A DNA stretch of 48,117 bases from contig CALVJO010000009.1 in assembly GCA_944332225.1 (NCBI GenBank), positions 1-48,117 of the forward strand, read 5' to 3'. Under the pieces are notes generated by a model, which was given only the letters and a program-made list of their open reading frames with translations, searched no databases and had not been told where the DNA came from. This DNA is from an uncultured Bacilli bacterium. GTDB lineage: Bacteria > Bacillota_I > Bacilli_A > RFN20 > CAG-449. Shown here piece by piece: positions 1 through 8,059 of the stretch (position 1 is its first letter; every line of letters begins with the position of its first letter). A program made the position numbers and the translations under genes.

Positions 1-778
1 CGTCAGGGTTTTCGGTTAACAAATCCTGTAAAGTTATTTCCGTTTTAGGTTCAACGCAAGATATTCTGTAAAGCGTCGAAATTATTGCGTTATCGTAGAA
101 GAAATGTAGTTTTATGCAATCGATAATACCGTTTTTATCGCTATCAACGACTTCCCATTGTTCGATTTGAACGCAATTTACATCGTAATTATTACTAAGT
201 GTTTTATACAGCATATCTTCGAGCAAATGGTCGTTCAATGTTTTAACGACGACTGCCTGATACTTTTCGTTACCCTCTTGCATAAGTTCATTCAACGTAG
301 TAGGGAGAGTCTCTTCGGGTATAGCCCTATAACCGCACACGCAAACGCCGTCCGCATTATACGAATGTTCCGCTTTGCCGCTTATCTCGTCGCAGTTGAT
401 ACACTTGTGCCAATGGTGAGTGTCGTCGCTTTCCCATTTGTCAGAAAAGGTATGGCCTGTTGTTGCAATTTCTTCCGTTTTTGTCGCCTTACATACGGTG
501 CAGGTATAAGTCATTTCGCCCTTTGCCGTGCAGGTCGGCTCTTTCGTTATATTGCCGTTATCCCAAGTATGCGCGGCTTTGTCGATTACCTCGTCGCAGT
601 CCGCGCCCGTGCAGGTGTGCCAATGCTCGCTATCGTTATGCGACCATTGCTCCGAATAAGTATGCGTATGCGTGCCGTTCCCGCCCGTAGTTTCGTTGCC
701 GCCGTTGCAAGCCGCAAGAGAGAACGCGAAAACAACGCTCATTGCCGCCGTTATGAATGCAAGCAGTTTCTTTTTCAT
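1..778 (-). CDS. Secreted Cys/His-repeat lipoprotein, 3' end beyond window
   Basis: The reading frame is open from an ATG at 778 to the window edge (259 codons). A strong GGGGAGG ribosome-binding site lies at 786-792. The start shows a lipoprotein signal peptide: MKKKLLAF, a hydrophobic core, then the lipobox LAAC with Cys24. After a Gly/Thr/His-rich spacer come short repeats rich in Cys and His: HWHTC at about residue 52, YTCTVC at 91, HHWHKCINC at 121 and CVCGY at 146. Such repeats are common in surface proteins of gut Clostridia and may bind metal. Near residue 206 is DSDKNGIID, which resembles a calcium-binding loop. The function is unknown. Base composition and codons (GCG, GGC, ACG, GCC) are much richer in GC than the genes after 1,200, so this DNA is either imported or misjoined. 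Confidence 0.8.
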   Translation of the reverse strand, partial: MKKKLLAFITAAMSVVFAFSLAACNGGNETTGGNGTHTHTYSEQWSHNDSEHWHTCTGADCDEVIDKAAHTWDNGNITKEPTCTAKGEMTYTCTVCKATKTEEIATTGHTFSDKWESDDTHHWHKCINCDEISGKAEHSYNADGVCVCGYRAIPEETLPTTLNELMQEGNEKYQAVVVKTLNDHLLEDMLYKTLSNNYDVNCVQIEQWEVVDSDKNGIIDCIKLHFFYDNAIISTLYRISCVEPKTEITLQDLLTENPD

Positions 779-1075
779 TACTAAACCTCCCCCGACATTG
801 CAGTTTATGTGTAACTTTTACTGCAACGTCGAAAAAATATGATTTTACCCCGCAAACAGACACTATTTGCGTATTTATTATAGCATAACCGCCGTAAAAC
901 ACGCAAGCCCCTGAATTTAGCAAAAGTACACCCGTTTTAAGGATTTAACACCTCAAAATAGGGGTTGAGCCTGAATTCAGGTAATCGTTAAAGTCAAACG
1001 GTTCGAATTTTTTTGATAAAAAAGCAATATTATAGTGAAAATCGATATTATCGTATCAGACATATTCACATCAAA
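779..1075. other. Intergenic stretch at composition boundary
   Basis: This is the upstream region of the lipoprotein gene and the junction to the tRNA-Leu. The sequence shifts from GC-rich (779-910) to AT-rich (after about 990). It contains the palindrome CCTGAATTCAGG at 970-981 and a related half, CCTGAATT, near 910. I see no gene, integrase or convincing promoter here. Confidence 0.5.
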
Positions 1076-1160
1076 TGGTGGAAGCGAGGAGACTTGAACT
1101 CCCAAGCCGTGAGGCATTGGCTTCTGAGACCAACGCGTTTACCAGTTTCGCCACACTTCC
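1076..1160 (-). tRNA. tRNA-Leu (anticodon CAG)
   Basis: On the minus strand a class II tRNA folds cleanly. Acceptor GGAAGTG (1154-1160) pairs with CGCTTCC, followed by discriminator A and an encoded CCA at 1076-1078. The D arm is GCG/CGC. The anticodon stem TTGGT/GCCAA holds loop CTCAGAA, giving anticodon CAG, which reads CTG (Leu). A long variable arm and a T arm with TTCAAGT follow. The 3' end faces the GC-rich foreign DNA, the usual geometry for an integration site in a tRNA gene. Confidence 0.95.
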
Positions 1161-1194
1161 ATCATCAAAATAATAATAAATTCATTTATTCTTT

Positions 1195-1224
1195 TAAAGA
1201 AAAAGACGGCTAATTTAGCCGTCT
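1195..1224 (-). terminator. Rho-independent terminator of EF-G-like gene
   Basis: A perfect 9-bp stem, AGACGGCTA (1204-1212) with TAGCCGTCT (1216-1224), has a 3-nt loop. On the minus strand it is followed by a T-rich run (complement of 1195-1203). It lies 14 bp after the stop of the EF-G-like gene. Confidence 0.85.
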
Positions 1225-1237
1225 AATCTACTGTTAA

Positions 1238-3298
1238 TTATTGCTTTAATAAGCTATTTTCTTGAATGACTTTATCTTTTAAATACTCAGGAACCTGCTC
1301 ATAAGCTTCAAATGTTCTAGTGAAGAATCCTGATCCTTGAGTTAACGCTCTTAAAGAGGATGCGTAATCTAAGATTTCACTTTCAGGAACTAAGGCTACA
1401 ATTTCTTGTCTTCCGCCTTCATCTTCATCAAATGATAAGACTCTTCCTCTTCTAGATGATAAATCGGATAAGACATTTCCGATGAATTCTTGATTTACTG
1501 ATACTTTAACTCTAATAATCGGTTCAAGAATTATCGGTTTACATTTCATATAAGCATCTTTAAAGGCTAGAATTGCCGCCATCTTGAAGGATAGTTCATT
1601 TGAGTCAACCGGGTGATCCTTACCATCAACTAACACCCCTTTAATATTGATAACTGGGAATCCAGCTAGTAAACCTTGTTCAAGCGATTCAAAGAATCCT
1701 TTCTCTACCGCTGGGAAGTAATTTTTAGGAACCGCGCCACCAAAGACTTCTTCTTCAAATTTTTCGCCTTGGTATGGTTCAAATCTCATCTTGACGACTC
1801 CATAGAATCCGGAGCCTCCTGATTGTTTAACATATCTTCCATCACCTTCAGCAGTTTTTAAAATGCTCTCGCGATAGACCACTTTAACGTCGCTATCGAT
1901 GACATCGATCTTATAAGTATCATTGATTCTAGATAATAAATATTCAATATGCGATTTACTTAATCCACCTAAGAGAAGCTGCTTAGTTTCTACATTTCTC
2001 TTGATCTCGATAGAAGGGTCTTCGATCTTTAAATACTCTAATCCCTTCATCAATTTATTTTCATCATCTTTTTTCTTACAAGAAACCGCGCGATAGAGAC
2101 AAGCTGTCGGAAGCTTTAAAGCTGGATAAGTGATGATTCTCTTATCAGACGATAATGTCATTCCATTACGTAAATTCTCTAATCTACCTAATGCTACGAT
2201 TTCACCCGCGGAAGCTTCTTCAATATTATTTCTAGTTTTACCAACTAAAGAATAAATCGAGGTTATTTTAACTTTCTCAGTTAATGATGAGCAGCAAACT
2301 TCATCTCCGACATGCAAAGTTCCAGATAACACCTTAATATAAGATAAGAATCCAGAGAATTGGTCGTAAGTTACCTTAAATACATACCCTGAGAAAGGAT
2401 CATCAACCTTGGTTGCTATCTCAACTTTATTTGATGAAGAATCATAGGCAATATATGGATGAAGGTCCGTTGGCTTTGGTAAATAATCAATGATCATCTT
2501 TAAGATGGTATGCATTCCAATATTCTTTAACGCGCAGCCGACGATAACTGGCATCAATTCACCATTTAAAACTGCAACTCTAAGCCCGTTAGAGATTTCT
2601 TCGTGAGTTAATGGCTCATCGGAGAAGAATTTCTCTAATAAAGCTTCATCCGTGGTCGCAACAGCTTCACAGATGGTATTATGAAGTTCGAAAACTTTTA
2701 ATTTTTTATCTTCATAGATTTCGGCATCCACGCATTCTTTTCCGTTATAGATTCTTGCTTTTAATTCTACTACATTAACAAAGCCATCAAATTTATTCTC
2801 ATGGCCTAAAGGATAGGAAAATGGAACTGCTTCTTTTCCTAATTTTTCTCTGATATCTTCTAAGATAGTTTCAAAATCAACATCAGGTTTATCCATCTTG
2901 TTAACGAAGATTAAAGTAGGAATATTTCTCTTTTTTAACATTTGATAATGTCTTATCGTTCCCACTTGAACTGAAGAAGAAGCATCGATAACTAAGATAG
3001 CTCCCTTAACCATGGTAATTGAGGAAATCGCCTCAGTGATAAAATCATCATTACCAGGAATATCTAATAAATTAATTTGATTACCTAAATAATTAAAGGT
3101 GATGACTGAAGTTGATATAGATTGTAATCGTTTTTGTTCTTCAGGTAAAAAGTCAGAGATTGTGTTCTTCTTTTCAACAGAGCCTTTATCATTTAATTCA
3201 TTAGCAATTTGGTACATTGCTTCGACTAAGCTAGTCTTTCCTGAGCCCTGATGTCCAAGAACGACGATATTTCGAATTAATTCGGGATTTGTAGCCAT
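1238..3298 (-). CDS. Elongation factor G-like GTPase (EF-G2 type)
   Basis: This 686-residue protein has the full five-domain layout of translational GTPases. The P-loop GHQGSGKT is at residues 15-22, followed by DIPGNDDF (G3) and NKMDKPD (G4). Domain II and the EF-G domain IV and V signatures follow, including GGSGFYGVV and EPIIRVKV. The P-loop GHQGSGKT, in place of AHIDAGKT of canonical EF-G, marks the EF-G-like (FusA2) family that many Firmicutes carry besides the real fusA. Its substrate is the ribosome; the exact role is unclear in this family. The gene stands alone with its own terminator downstream. The start is supported by GGAGAACATATG. It contains several CGCG sites, so it belongs to the native backbone. 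Confidence 0.9.
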   Translation of the reverse strand: MATNPELIRNIVVLGHQGSGKTSLVEAMYQIANELNDKGSVEKKNTISDFLPEEQKRLQSISTSVITFNYLGNQINLLDIPGNDDFITEAISSITMVKGAILVIDASSSVQVGTIRHYQMLKKRNIPTLIFVNKMDKPDVDFETILEDIREKLGKEAVPFSYPLGHENKFDGFVNVVELKARIYNGKECVDAEIYEDKKLKVFELHNTICEAVATTDEALLEKFFSDEPLTHEEISNGLRVAVLNGELMPVIVGCALKNIGMHTILKMIIDYLPKPTDLHPYIAYDSSSNKVEIATKVDDPFSGYVFKVTYDQFSGFLSYIKVLSGTLHVGDEVCCSSLTEKVKITSIYSLVGKTRNNIEEASAGEIVALGRLENLRNGMTLSSDKRIITYPALKLPTACLYRAVSCKKKDDENKLMKGLEYLKIEDPSIEIKRNVETKQLLLGGLSKSHIEYLLSRINDTYKIDVIDSDVKVVYRESILKTAEGDGRYVKQSGGSGFYGVVKMRFEPYQGEKFEEEVFGGAVPKNYFPAVEKGFFESLEQGLLAGFPVINIKGVLVDGKDHPVDSNELSFKMAAILAFKDAYMKCKPIILEPIIRVKVSVNQEFIGNVLSDLSSRRGRVLSFDEDEGGRQEIVALVPESEILDYASSLRALTQGSGFFTRTFEAYEQVPEYLKDKVIQENSLLKQ

Positions 3299-3482
3299 AT
3301 TATGTTCTCCATTCTATTATGCTTGTAACCGCTTACTTGAGAGTATTGTAACATTATTTAATCAAGATAGATATAAATATTTTTATTTATTAAAATCCAA
3401 AAAAATGATAAATGACCATGAAAATTAAAACATAGTTTAATTTAGATACCTATGCTAATAAAAATAATTTATTATTAAGTGT

Positions 3483-3857
3483 ATGGTAAAACGAATTCGA
3501 AGATTATCCTATGCAAATTTGATTCTCTCCGCCTTAATTGGATTAGGTGAGATTTTAGCTTATTTAATTTTAAATGATAATGATATGGCATCTATCACAA
3601 TCGCGGCTCTAGTTGTCTCAGTTGCTTTTTCGATAATTTCAATCGTTAAAAAGAATCCTCATTTTCTAATTGGATCAATGCTACCATATCTATTTCTTTC
3701 ATTATTCTTTTTATTCTCTGATTTCACCGGTCATCCTCACTGGATATTCTATATCTATGATGTTGGGGTCATCATTCTATTAATAAATTATATTATTGCT
3801 ATCGTCTATCGCCATAAGCTAAAAAAGCAAATTAATAATTCAATAGATAATAAATAA
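3483..3857 (+). CDS. Small four-helix membrane protein, unknown
   Basis: A 124-residue protein that is almost entirely hydrophobic, with about four transmembrane segments: roughly 10-30, 38-55, 60-77 and 88-110. It has a basic start (MVKRIRR) and a basic tail (RHKLKKQ). I do not recognise a family. No clear Shine-Dalgarno sequence precedes the ATG, so the start is uncertain. It is transcribed convergently with galK, with only 4 bp between the stops, and I see no hairpin in that gap. Confidence 0.6.
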   Translation: MVKRIRRLSYANLILSALIGLGEILAYLILNDNDMASITIAALVVSVAFSIISIVKKNPHFLIGSMLPYLFLSLFFLFSDFTGHPHWIFYIYDVGVIILLINYIIAIVYRHKLKKQINNSIDNK

Positions 3858-3861
3858 TTAA

Positions 3862-5049
3862 TTAGATTTTACCTTCGTGATAGGTTCCGTGTTTTGAAAG
3901 GGAAACTAGCATCACATTATTTTTACCAAATCTTTCTCTTAAAGGAGGTAAATCAACATCTAGCTTTGATTTAGGAATAACCATCAACATAGTTCCTGCA
4001 AAGCCACCTCCATGGACTCTAATCGTCGCATCTTTATCTAACTTTCTGGTGAACTTTAAAGCTTGAGGTAATTTTTCATCTTCGCTTTCAACATAACAAT
4101 TTTGAAGTTGATAATATGATGATTCACCTGATTCATTCATCATTTGTAAAAATGTTTTATAATCTTTATTTAATAAAGCATCAAAAGCCTTATCCACGCG
4201 ATGATTCTCTTCAAAATAATGTTTAGCTCTTAAATACGCGCGTGAAGAAGTTTTTAAGATTATATCTTCTCCTTTAATATAGAAATCATTTTCATCTACT
4301 TCTCTTAAAACATTTTTAGAAAAATATTGAGCTACTTCATGCATTTCGTCTTTAATTGCCTTGTAGCAAGGAGTTAATTTAGTGTGATCATCTCCTGTGT
4401 TAATCAAGATAAATTGATAATCATCTAATTCAATCTCTAGATGATGAATAAGTGGCTTTTCAGTATCTTTAAAATCTATATAATTGATGCCACCTAAAGC
4501 GATTCCTGATTGATCTAATAATCCGCATGGTTTATTGAAATAGATTGATTCAGCGTATTGACCAACTTGGGCTAAAACAAAAGGTTCAATTTTATCATCA
4601 TTATAATAATATGATTCAATCTTACCAACTAAGCATTCAAATGCCGCGGAGGAAGAGACTCCCGCGCCTTTAAAAATCGTTGAATCACAGTAGCAAAGGA
4701 ATCCACCTATTTGATAATTAAGGTCTTTTAATTTTCTTAAGACTCCTCTTATCAAAGCTAAAGATGTTCCATATTCTCTTGGTCTTATTTGAAGCTCATC
4801 GATTCCTTTTTCTAGATCGATAATCATTGGGCGGTAACCTTCTGAGATAAATATAATTTTATTAGTTAATTTTTTCGTAACCGCGAGAATATTGCAATCA
4901 ACTGAAGAAACTAAGACCTTACCATTATTATGGTCGGTATGATTACCTAATAATTCGATTCTTCCTGGAGATGAAAAGATATCCTCAGGATAAGTTTCAA
5001 AATTTTTATAAAACTCTCTTTTTAATTTTTCGATTCTTTCTTGATTCAT
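3862..5049 (-). CDS. galK: Galactokinase
   Basis: Phosphorylates alpha-D-galactose to galactose 1-phosphate with ATP, the first committed step of the Leloir pathway; cytosolic. All three GHMP-kinase motifs are present: PGRIELLGNHTDHNNG at residues 28-43 (galactose binding), GAGVSSSAAFE at 128-138 (phosphate-binding loop) and RVHGGGFAGTM near 346. At 395 residues it has the normal length. It is the last gene of an AraC-galT-galK unit; its ATG follows the galT stop by 1 nt, so the two are probably translationally coupled. No galE or galactose transporter is in the window. Confidence 0.96.
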   Translation of the reverse strand: MNQERIEKLKREFYKNFETYPEDIFSSPGRIELLGNHTDHNNGKVLVSSVDCNILAVTKKLTNKIIFISEGYRPMIIDLEKGIDELQIRPREYGTSLALIRGVLRKLKDLNYQIGGFLCYCDSTIFKGAGVSSSAAFECLVGKIESYYYNDDKIEPFVLAQVGQYAESIYFNKPCGLLDQSGIALGGINYIDFKDTEKPLIHHLEIELDDYQFILINTGDDHTKLTPCYKAIKDEMHEVAQYFSKNVLREVDENDFYIKGEDIILKTSSRAYLRAKHYFEENHRVDKAFDALLNKDYKTFLQMMNESGESSYYQLQNCYVESEDEKLPQALKFTRKLDKDATIRVHGGGFAGTMLMVIPKSKLDVDLPPLRERFGKNNVMLVSLSKHGTYHEGKI

Positions 5050-5050
5050 T

Positions 5051-6562
5051 TTAATATCCTACTTTCTTCATGAAACGATCGATACCTAGTCTACCGTTTT
5101 CATCATCTTTAAACACCGCGGTGTTCTTTAAAATATTTTTACAAGTATCCGCGAGATAATCTTTTATTAATCTATCAGCTTCTTCCTCAGTTAAATTTCT
5201 TCTATTATTAGAAATTAACGTATTAACCATATCTCGATGCTTCTCTAAATCTGGATACTTTTCAAAATATGGTTCCACCTCATCATCAGAAGTTAAGATT
5301 TCACTTATATATGACATCTCTCTTTTTAATCTAGGAGGGAGAATAAATAAGCCCATCGCCTCAATTAAACCGATTCCTTCTTGTTTAATATGGAAATATT
5401 CTTTATGCGCGTGGAATATTCCATCCGGATACATCTCATTAGTTAAATTATTTCTTAAGATAAGATTAAGCGAATATACATCGTTAATCTTTCTAGCAAT
5501 CGGGGTGATAGTTGAATGTCTAACTCCATCAGTAAATGAAACAATAGAACATTTTTCATCATCATATTTAATCCATTCATCAAAGATTTTGTTAGCTTCT
5601 TTCAATACCGCGTCTTTAGAAGTAGATTCGATTCTAATAACTGTGTTATACCAATTTATTAAAGATACCTTAACATTTTGATCCTGATAGTATACTTTTC
5701 GATCTTTAGAGTAGAAAACTGGGAGCAAATGTAAACCGCCTTGATAATGCTCATGATTTAGTATCGATCCTCCAACGATTGGTAAATCAGCATTTGATCC
5801 AACGAAGAAAGTTGGATACTGATCAACAAATTCTAATAATTTTTTGAATGTTAGATGATCAATTACCATATTATGATGAGAATAATTGATGATAATCGCG
5901 TGATGATCAAAATAGGCATAAGGAGAATATTGTAAGAACCAATCTTCTCCGTTTAATTTTAAAGGAACGATTCTAATATTACCCCTTGAAGGATGGTCGC
6001 TTCTACCTTTATAACCTAAATTTTCAATACATAATTGGCAGGAAGGATATTTATCAACCTTTTGAACTTTTAATAATTTAGCTATGTCTGAATTCTTTTT
6101 TTCCGGCTTAGATAAATTAATGGTAACTTCGATAAAATTATCATCAAAATCTTTCTTAAAATAGATATTTTTATCAATCGCAGTTTTTTGAATATAGTTA
6201 TTAGAAATTGATAGATTAAATAGATAATCTAGTCCTTTACCTTTTTCTTCTTTTTCTAATTCATAGACTTTATTAGCTACTATTGATGGCATAGGAGAAA
6301 GTAATCCTAGAATTCTTGCTTCAATCAAGGAATCATAGCTTCCATCTCGCGACTCTAAAGCTTCTTTTAAATCATTTAAAAGAACATCTGCAACTTTAAG
6401 TGAAGAAATCTTTTCTTTATCGATCTCACCTTTATACACATTATCCTCATTTAAATAATCTAATAGCTCATTACGGACATAAACTGCATCTAAATCATTT
6501 AAATCTAGATGGCATTTACCATAGTAGATAAGCTCCTCAATAACCTGATTGACCGTTTTCAT
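5051..6562 (-). CDS. galT: UDP-glucose--hexose-1-phosphate uridylyltransferase, class II
   Basis: Exchanges UMP between UDP-glucose and galactose 1-phosphate, the second Leloir step. At 503 residues it is of the Firmicutes class II type, longer than the roughly 350-residue E. coli form. Recognisable blocks are CQLCIENLGYKGRSDHPSRG (nucleotide and substrate binding), the PYAYFDHHAIII stretch and GGSILNHEHYQGG near residue 270, which carries the histidine cluster (NHEHYQGG) expected at the active site. The ribosome-binding site GAGGAGGTAATGTAA precedes the ATG. The start overlaps the 3' end of the upstream AraC-type gene by 26 nt, which ties the regulator and the pathway into one transcript. 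Confidence 0.95.
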   Translation of the reverse strand: MKTVNQVIEELIYYGKCHLDLNDLDAVYVRNELLDYLNEDNVYKGEIDKEKISSLKVADVLLNDLKEALESRDGSYDSLIEARILGLLSPMPSIVANKVYELEKEEKGKGLDYLFNLSISNNYIQKTAIDKNIYFKKDFDDNFIEVTINLSKPEKKNSDIAKLLKVQKVDKYPSCQLCIENLGYKGRSDHPSRGNIRIVPLKLNGEDWFLQYSPYAYFDHHAIIINYSHHNMVIDHLTFKKLLEFVDQYPTFFVGSNADLPIVGGSILNHEHYQGGLHLLPVFYSKDRKVYYQDQNVKVSLINWYNTVIRIESTSKDAVLKEANKIFDEWIKYDDEKCSIVSFTDGVRHSTITPIARKINDVYSLNLILRNNLTNEMYPDGIFHAHKEYFHIKQEGIGLIEAMGLFILPPRLKREMSYISEILTSDDEVEPYFEKYPDLEKHRDMVNTLISNNRRNLTEEEADRLIKDYLADTCKNILKNTAVFKDDENGRLGIDRFMKKVGY

Positions 6563-7349
6563 TTACATTACCTCCTCTTTGAATAAACTCACGCGGCGAA
6601 CATTTATAATATTTTTTAAAAGCTGTTGAAAAATAAAACTCTGAAGAATAGCCAACCTCAAAGCTAGTCTTCTTTATCGATTTATTGTCTAATAATAATT
6701 CTTTAGCTTTTTCCATTCTAATCTTAGTCAAATACTCTTTTGGAGAAATCTCTTCGAAACGATGAAAGACATTAGCCAAGTAGTTAACATTGATTCCAAG
6801 AGATTTAGCTACCTCGCTGATGGTAATTTTATAATAATAATTATTTAGAATAAATTCCTTAGCTTGCTTTATATAATTATTTTTATAAATTTTTTCTTTC
6901 GTGTTAGTTAGAGAATTATTAAGCTCATCTAAGGCATTTAAGAATAAATAAGCTAATCCCTTCATCCCTAAAGATTGAGTCTCATAGTTAGAGTCAATTA
7001 TCTCTTCAACGATCTTCTTTACTTTAAAGTTTTGATCGTGAATGATCGGATTAAGAGAATTAATTCCGATTTTTGAGATGATTGAAGAAATTATCTCTCC
7101 ATCGATTCCAAGCCAAAAGTAATTCCAAGGTTTGATGGAAGAAGGATAATATTTACTTTCATAATGCTTAGGAATATAAAATATATCTCCTGCTTTTAAA
7201 TAATATTCTTTTCCATCTAAAACAAAATAACCGTTTCCTGACATAACATAATGAAAAAGATGATAGTCGCGAGGAAAAAACTTATTATTTTTTCCCTTGA
7301 GACATTGTTCCTTTCCATAATCTATAAACGTGATATCATGAAAATCCAT
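6537..7349 (-). CDS. AraC-family regulator, likely of galactose genes
   Basis: A 270-residue transcription factor. The N-terminal half is a cupin-like sugar-sensing domain (YFVLDGKEYYLKAGDIFYIP, about residues 43-62). The C-terminal half is an AraC double helix-turn-helix: ITISEVAKSLGINVNYLANV, then FEVGYSSEFYFSTAFKKYY and SPREFI. The frame stays open upstream to 7505, but I place the start at ATG 7349. It is preceded by AAGGTGAAAG, the protein then begins with the normal sensor domain, and a terminator (7411-7436) for hsp20 sits in the extra segment. Co-directional overlap with galT suggests that it controls galT and galK in response to galactose; this is inferred from context. Confidence 0.88.
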   Translation of the reverse strand: MDFHDITFIDYGKEQCLKGKNNKFFPRDYHLFHYVMSGNGYFVLDGKEYYLKAGDIFYIPKHYESKYYPSSIKPWNYFWLGIDGEIISSIISKIGINSLNPIIHDQNFKVKKIVEEIIDSNYETQSLGMKGLAYLFLNALDELNNSLTNTKEKIYKNNYIKQAKEFILNNYYYKITISEVAKSLGINVNYLANVFHRFEEISPKEYLTKIRMEKAKELLLDNKSIKKTSFEVGYSSEFYFSTAFKKYYKCSPREFIQRGGNVNENGQSGY

Positions 7350-7410
7350 TGAAAGCTCTTTCACCTTTTCAATTATCTTAAAAAAATAATTTTTTTTCAA
7401 GGTAAAGCAT

Positions 7411-7436
7411 AAAAAAACTAGGCCTAAGCCTAGTTT
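7411..7436 (-). terminator. Rho-independent terminator of hsp20
   Basis: Stem AAACTAGGC (7415-7423) pairs with GCCTAGTTT (7428-7436) around a 4-nt loop. On the minus strand a run of T follows (complement of 7411-7417). It lies between the hsp20 stop and the AraC-type start, so the two genes are separate transcription units. Confidence 0.85.
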
Positions 7437-7473
7437 AGAAAAGAGAAAGATAGAAAGGATATTCTCAAATGGT

Positions 7474-7896
7474 TTATTTAATTTCGATATATTTCTTCTT
7501 CTCAACTACTTTTTGTTCAGGTTTCTTGATATCTAATGACAAGATACCATTGTTTAAAGAAGCTTCAATATCTTTTTCTTCGACATCTTCACCTACATAG
7601 AAACTACGAGATAATTCAGAATAACGTCTCTCATGACGGATGTACTTACCATGATTTTTATTTTCATCTTCCTTATCGTTGAAGACAGCGTTGATGGTTA
7701 GATATCCATCTTCAAGACTTAACTTGATGTTTTCTTTCTTGACGGAAGGAACCTCGATAGTCAAGTTATAGTGATCACCTTCATCAGTGATATCGCATCT
7801 CATTAGATTAGATGTGCTAGGTGCGAAGAAATTATCGAAGAATGAATCGAATAAATCGTAAGAATTGTTGTGATGATATTTGTTAATGTTTGACAT
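7474..7896 (-). CDS. hsp20: Small heat shock protein, Hsp20/alpha-crystallin family
   Basis: ATP-independent holdase chaperone that binds unfolding proteins in the cytosol. The 140-residue protein has a short Asn/Phe-rich N-terminal arm (YDLFDSFFDNFFAP), then an alpha-crystallin domain of about 90 residues: YNLTIEVPSVKKENIKLSLE, then NNGILSLDIKKP, the conserved G-I-L/V-x-L motif. A C-terminal IEIK resembles the I-x-I tail motif. I chose ATG 7896 because GGAGGTTAAACTT directly precedes it; a longer frame would read through the operator. Expression is clearly controlled by a CIRCE operator in the promoter, meaning repression by HrcA. HrcA itself is not in this window. Confidence 0.94.
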   Translation of the reverse strand: MSNINKYHHNNSYDLFDSFFDNFFAPSTSNLMRCDITDEGDHYNLTIEVPSVKKENIKLSLEDGYLTINAVFNDKEDENKNHGKYIRHERRYSELSRSFYVGEDVEEKDIEASLNNGILSLDIKKPEQKVVEKKKYIEIK

Positions 7897-7916
7897 AAGT
7901 TTAACCTCCAAATTGT

Positions 7917-7943
7917 TTAGCACTCTTATTTCCCAAGTGCTAA
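7917..7943 (-). promoter_or_regulatory. CIRCE operator (HrcA binding site)
   Basis: Read on the minus strand: TTAGCACTT, 9 nt, GAGTGCTAA. This is the CIRCE consensus (TTAGCACTC-N9-GAGTGCTAA) with one mismatch, placed between the -10 box and the ribosome-binding site of hsp20. HrcA binding here would block transcription until heat stress. Confidence 0.95.
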
Positions 7944-7947
7944 GCAT

Positions 7948-7975
7948 AGTATACACCTCTTTAGCACTCTGTCAA
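7948..7975 (-). promoter_or_regulatory. hsp20 promoter with an extra CIRCE half-site
   Basis: On the minus strand TTGACA (7970-7975) is followed after 16 nt by TATACT (7948-7953), a near-consensus sigma-A promoter. The spacer begins with GAGTGCTAA (7961-7969), a third CIRCE half-site abutting the -35 box. Confidence 0.88.
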
Positions 7976-8023
7976 TAGGTTTGCTAAAACTTTTTTTAAA
8001 AAATTTTTTTAAGCTAATTTTTA

Positions 8024-8051
8024 TTAAAAAAGCATGAGACAAACCCATGCT
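8024..8051 (-). terminator. Rho-independent terminator of dxs
   Basis: AGCATG (8031-8036) pairs with CATGCT (8046-8051). On the minus strand a run of T follows. It is 9 bp beyond the dxs stop codon. Confidence 0.75.
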
Positions 8052-8059
8052 AGTTACTA

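Noticed and set aside
158-784. Plus-strand open frame of about 208 codons near the left edge
   Set aside because: It is the antisense shadow of the lipoprotein gene on the minus strand, which has the signal peptide, ribosome-binding site and matching codon use.
970-981. Palindrome CCTGAATTCAGG as a recombination core
   Set aside because: Only one full copy exists in the window, and it does not overlap the tRNA 3' end.
1013-1213. Short plus-strand open frame
   Set aside because: It runs straight across the antisense strand of tRNA-Leu and has no ribosome-binding site.
7350-7505. Longer N-terminus for the AraC-type regulator
   Set aside because: The extra stretch contains the hsp20 terminator and overlaps the hsp20 coding end, and a good start exists at 7349.
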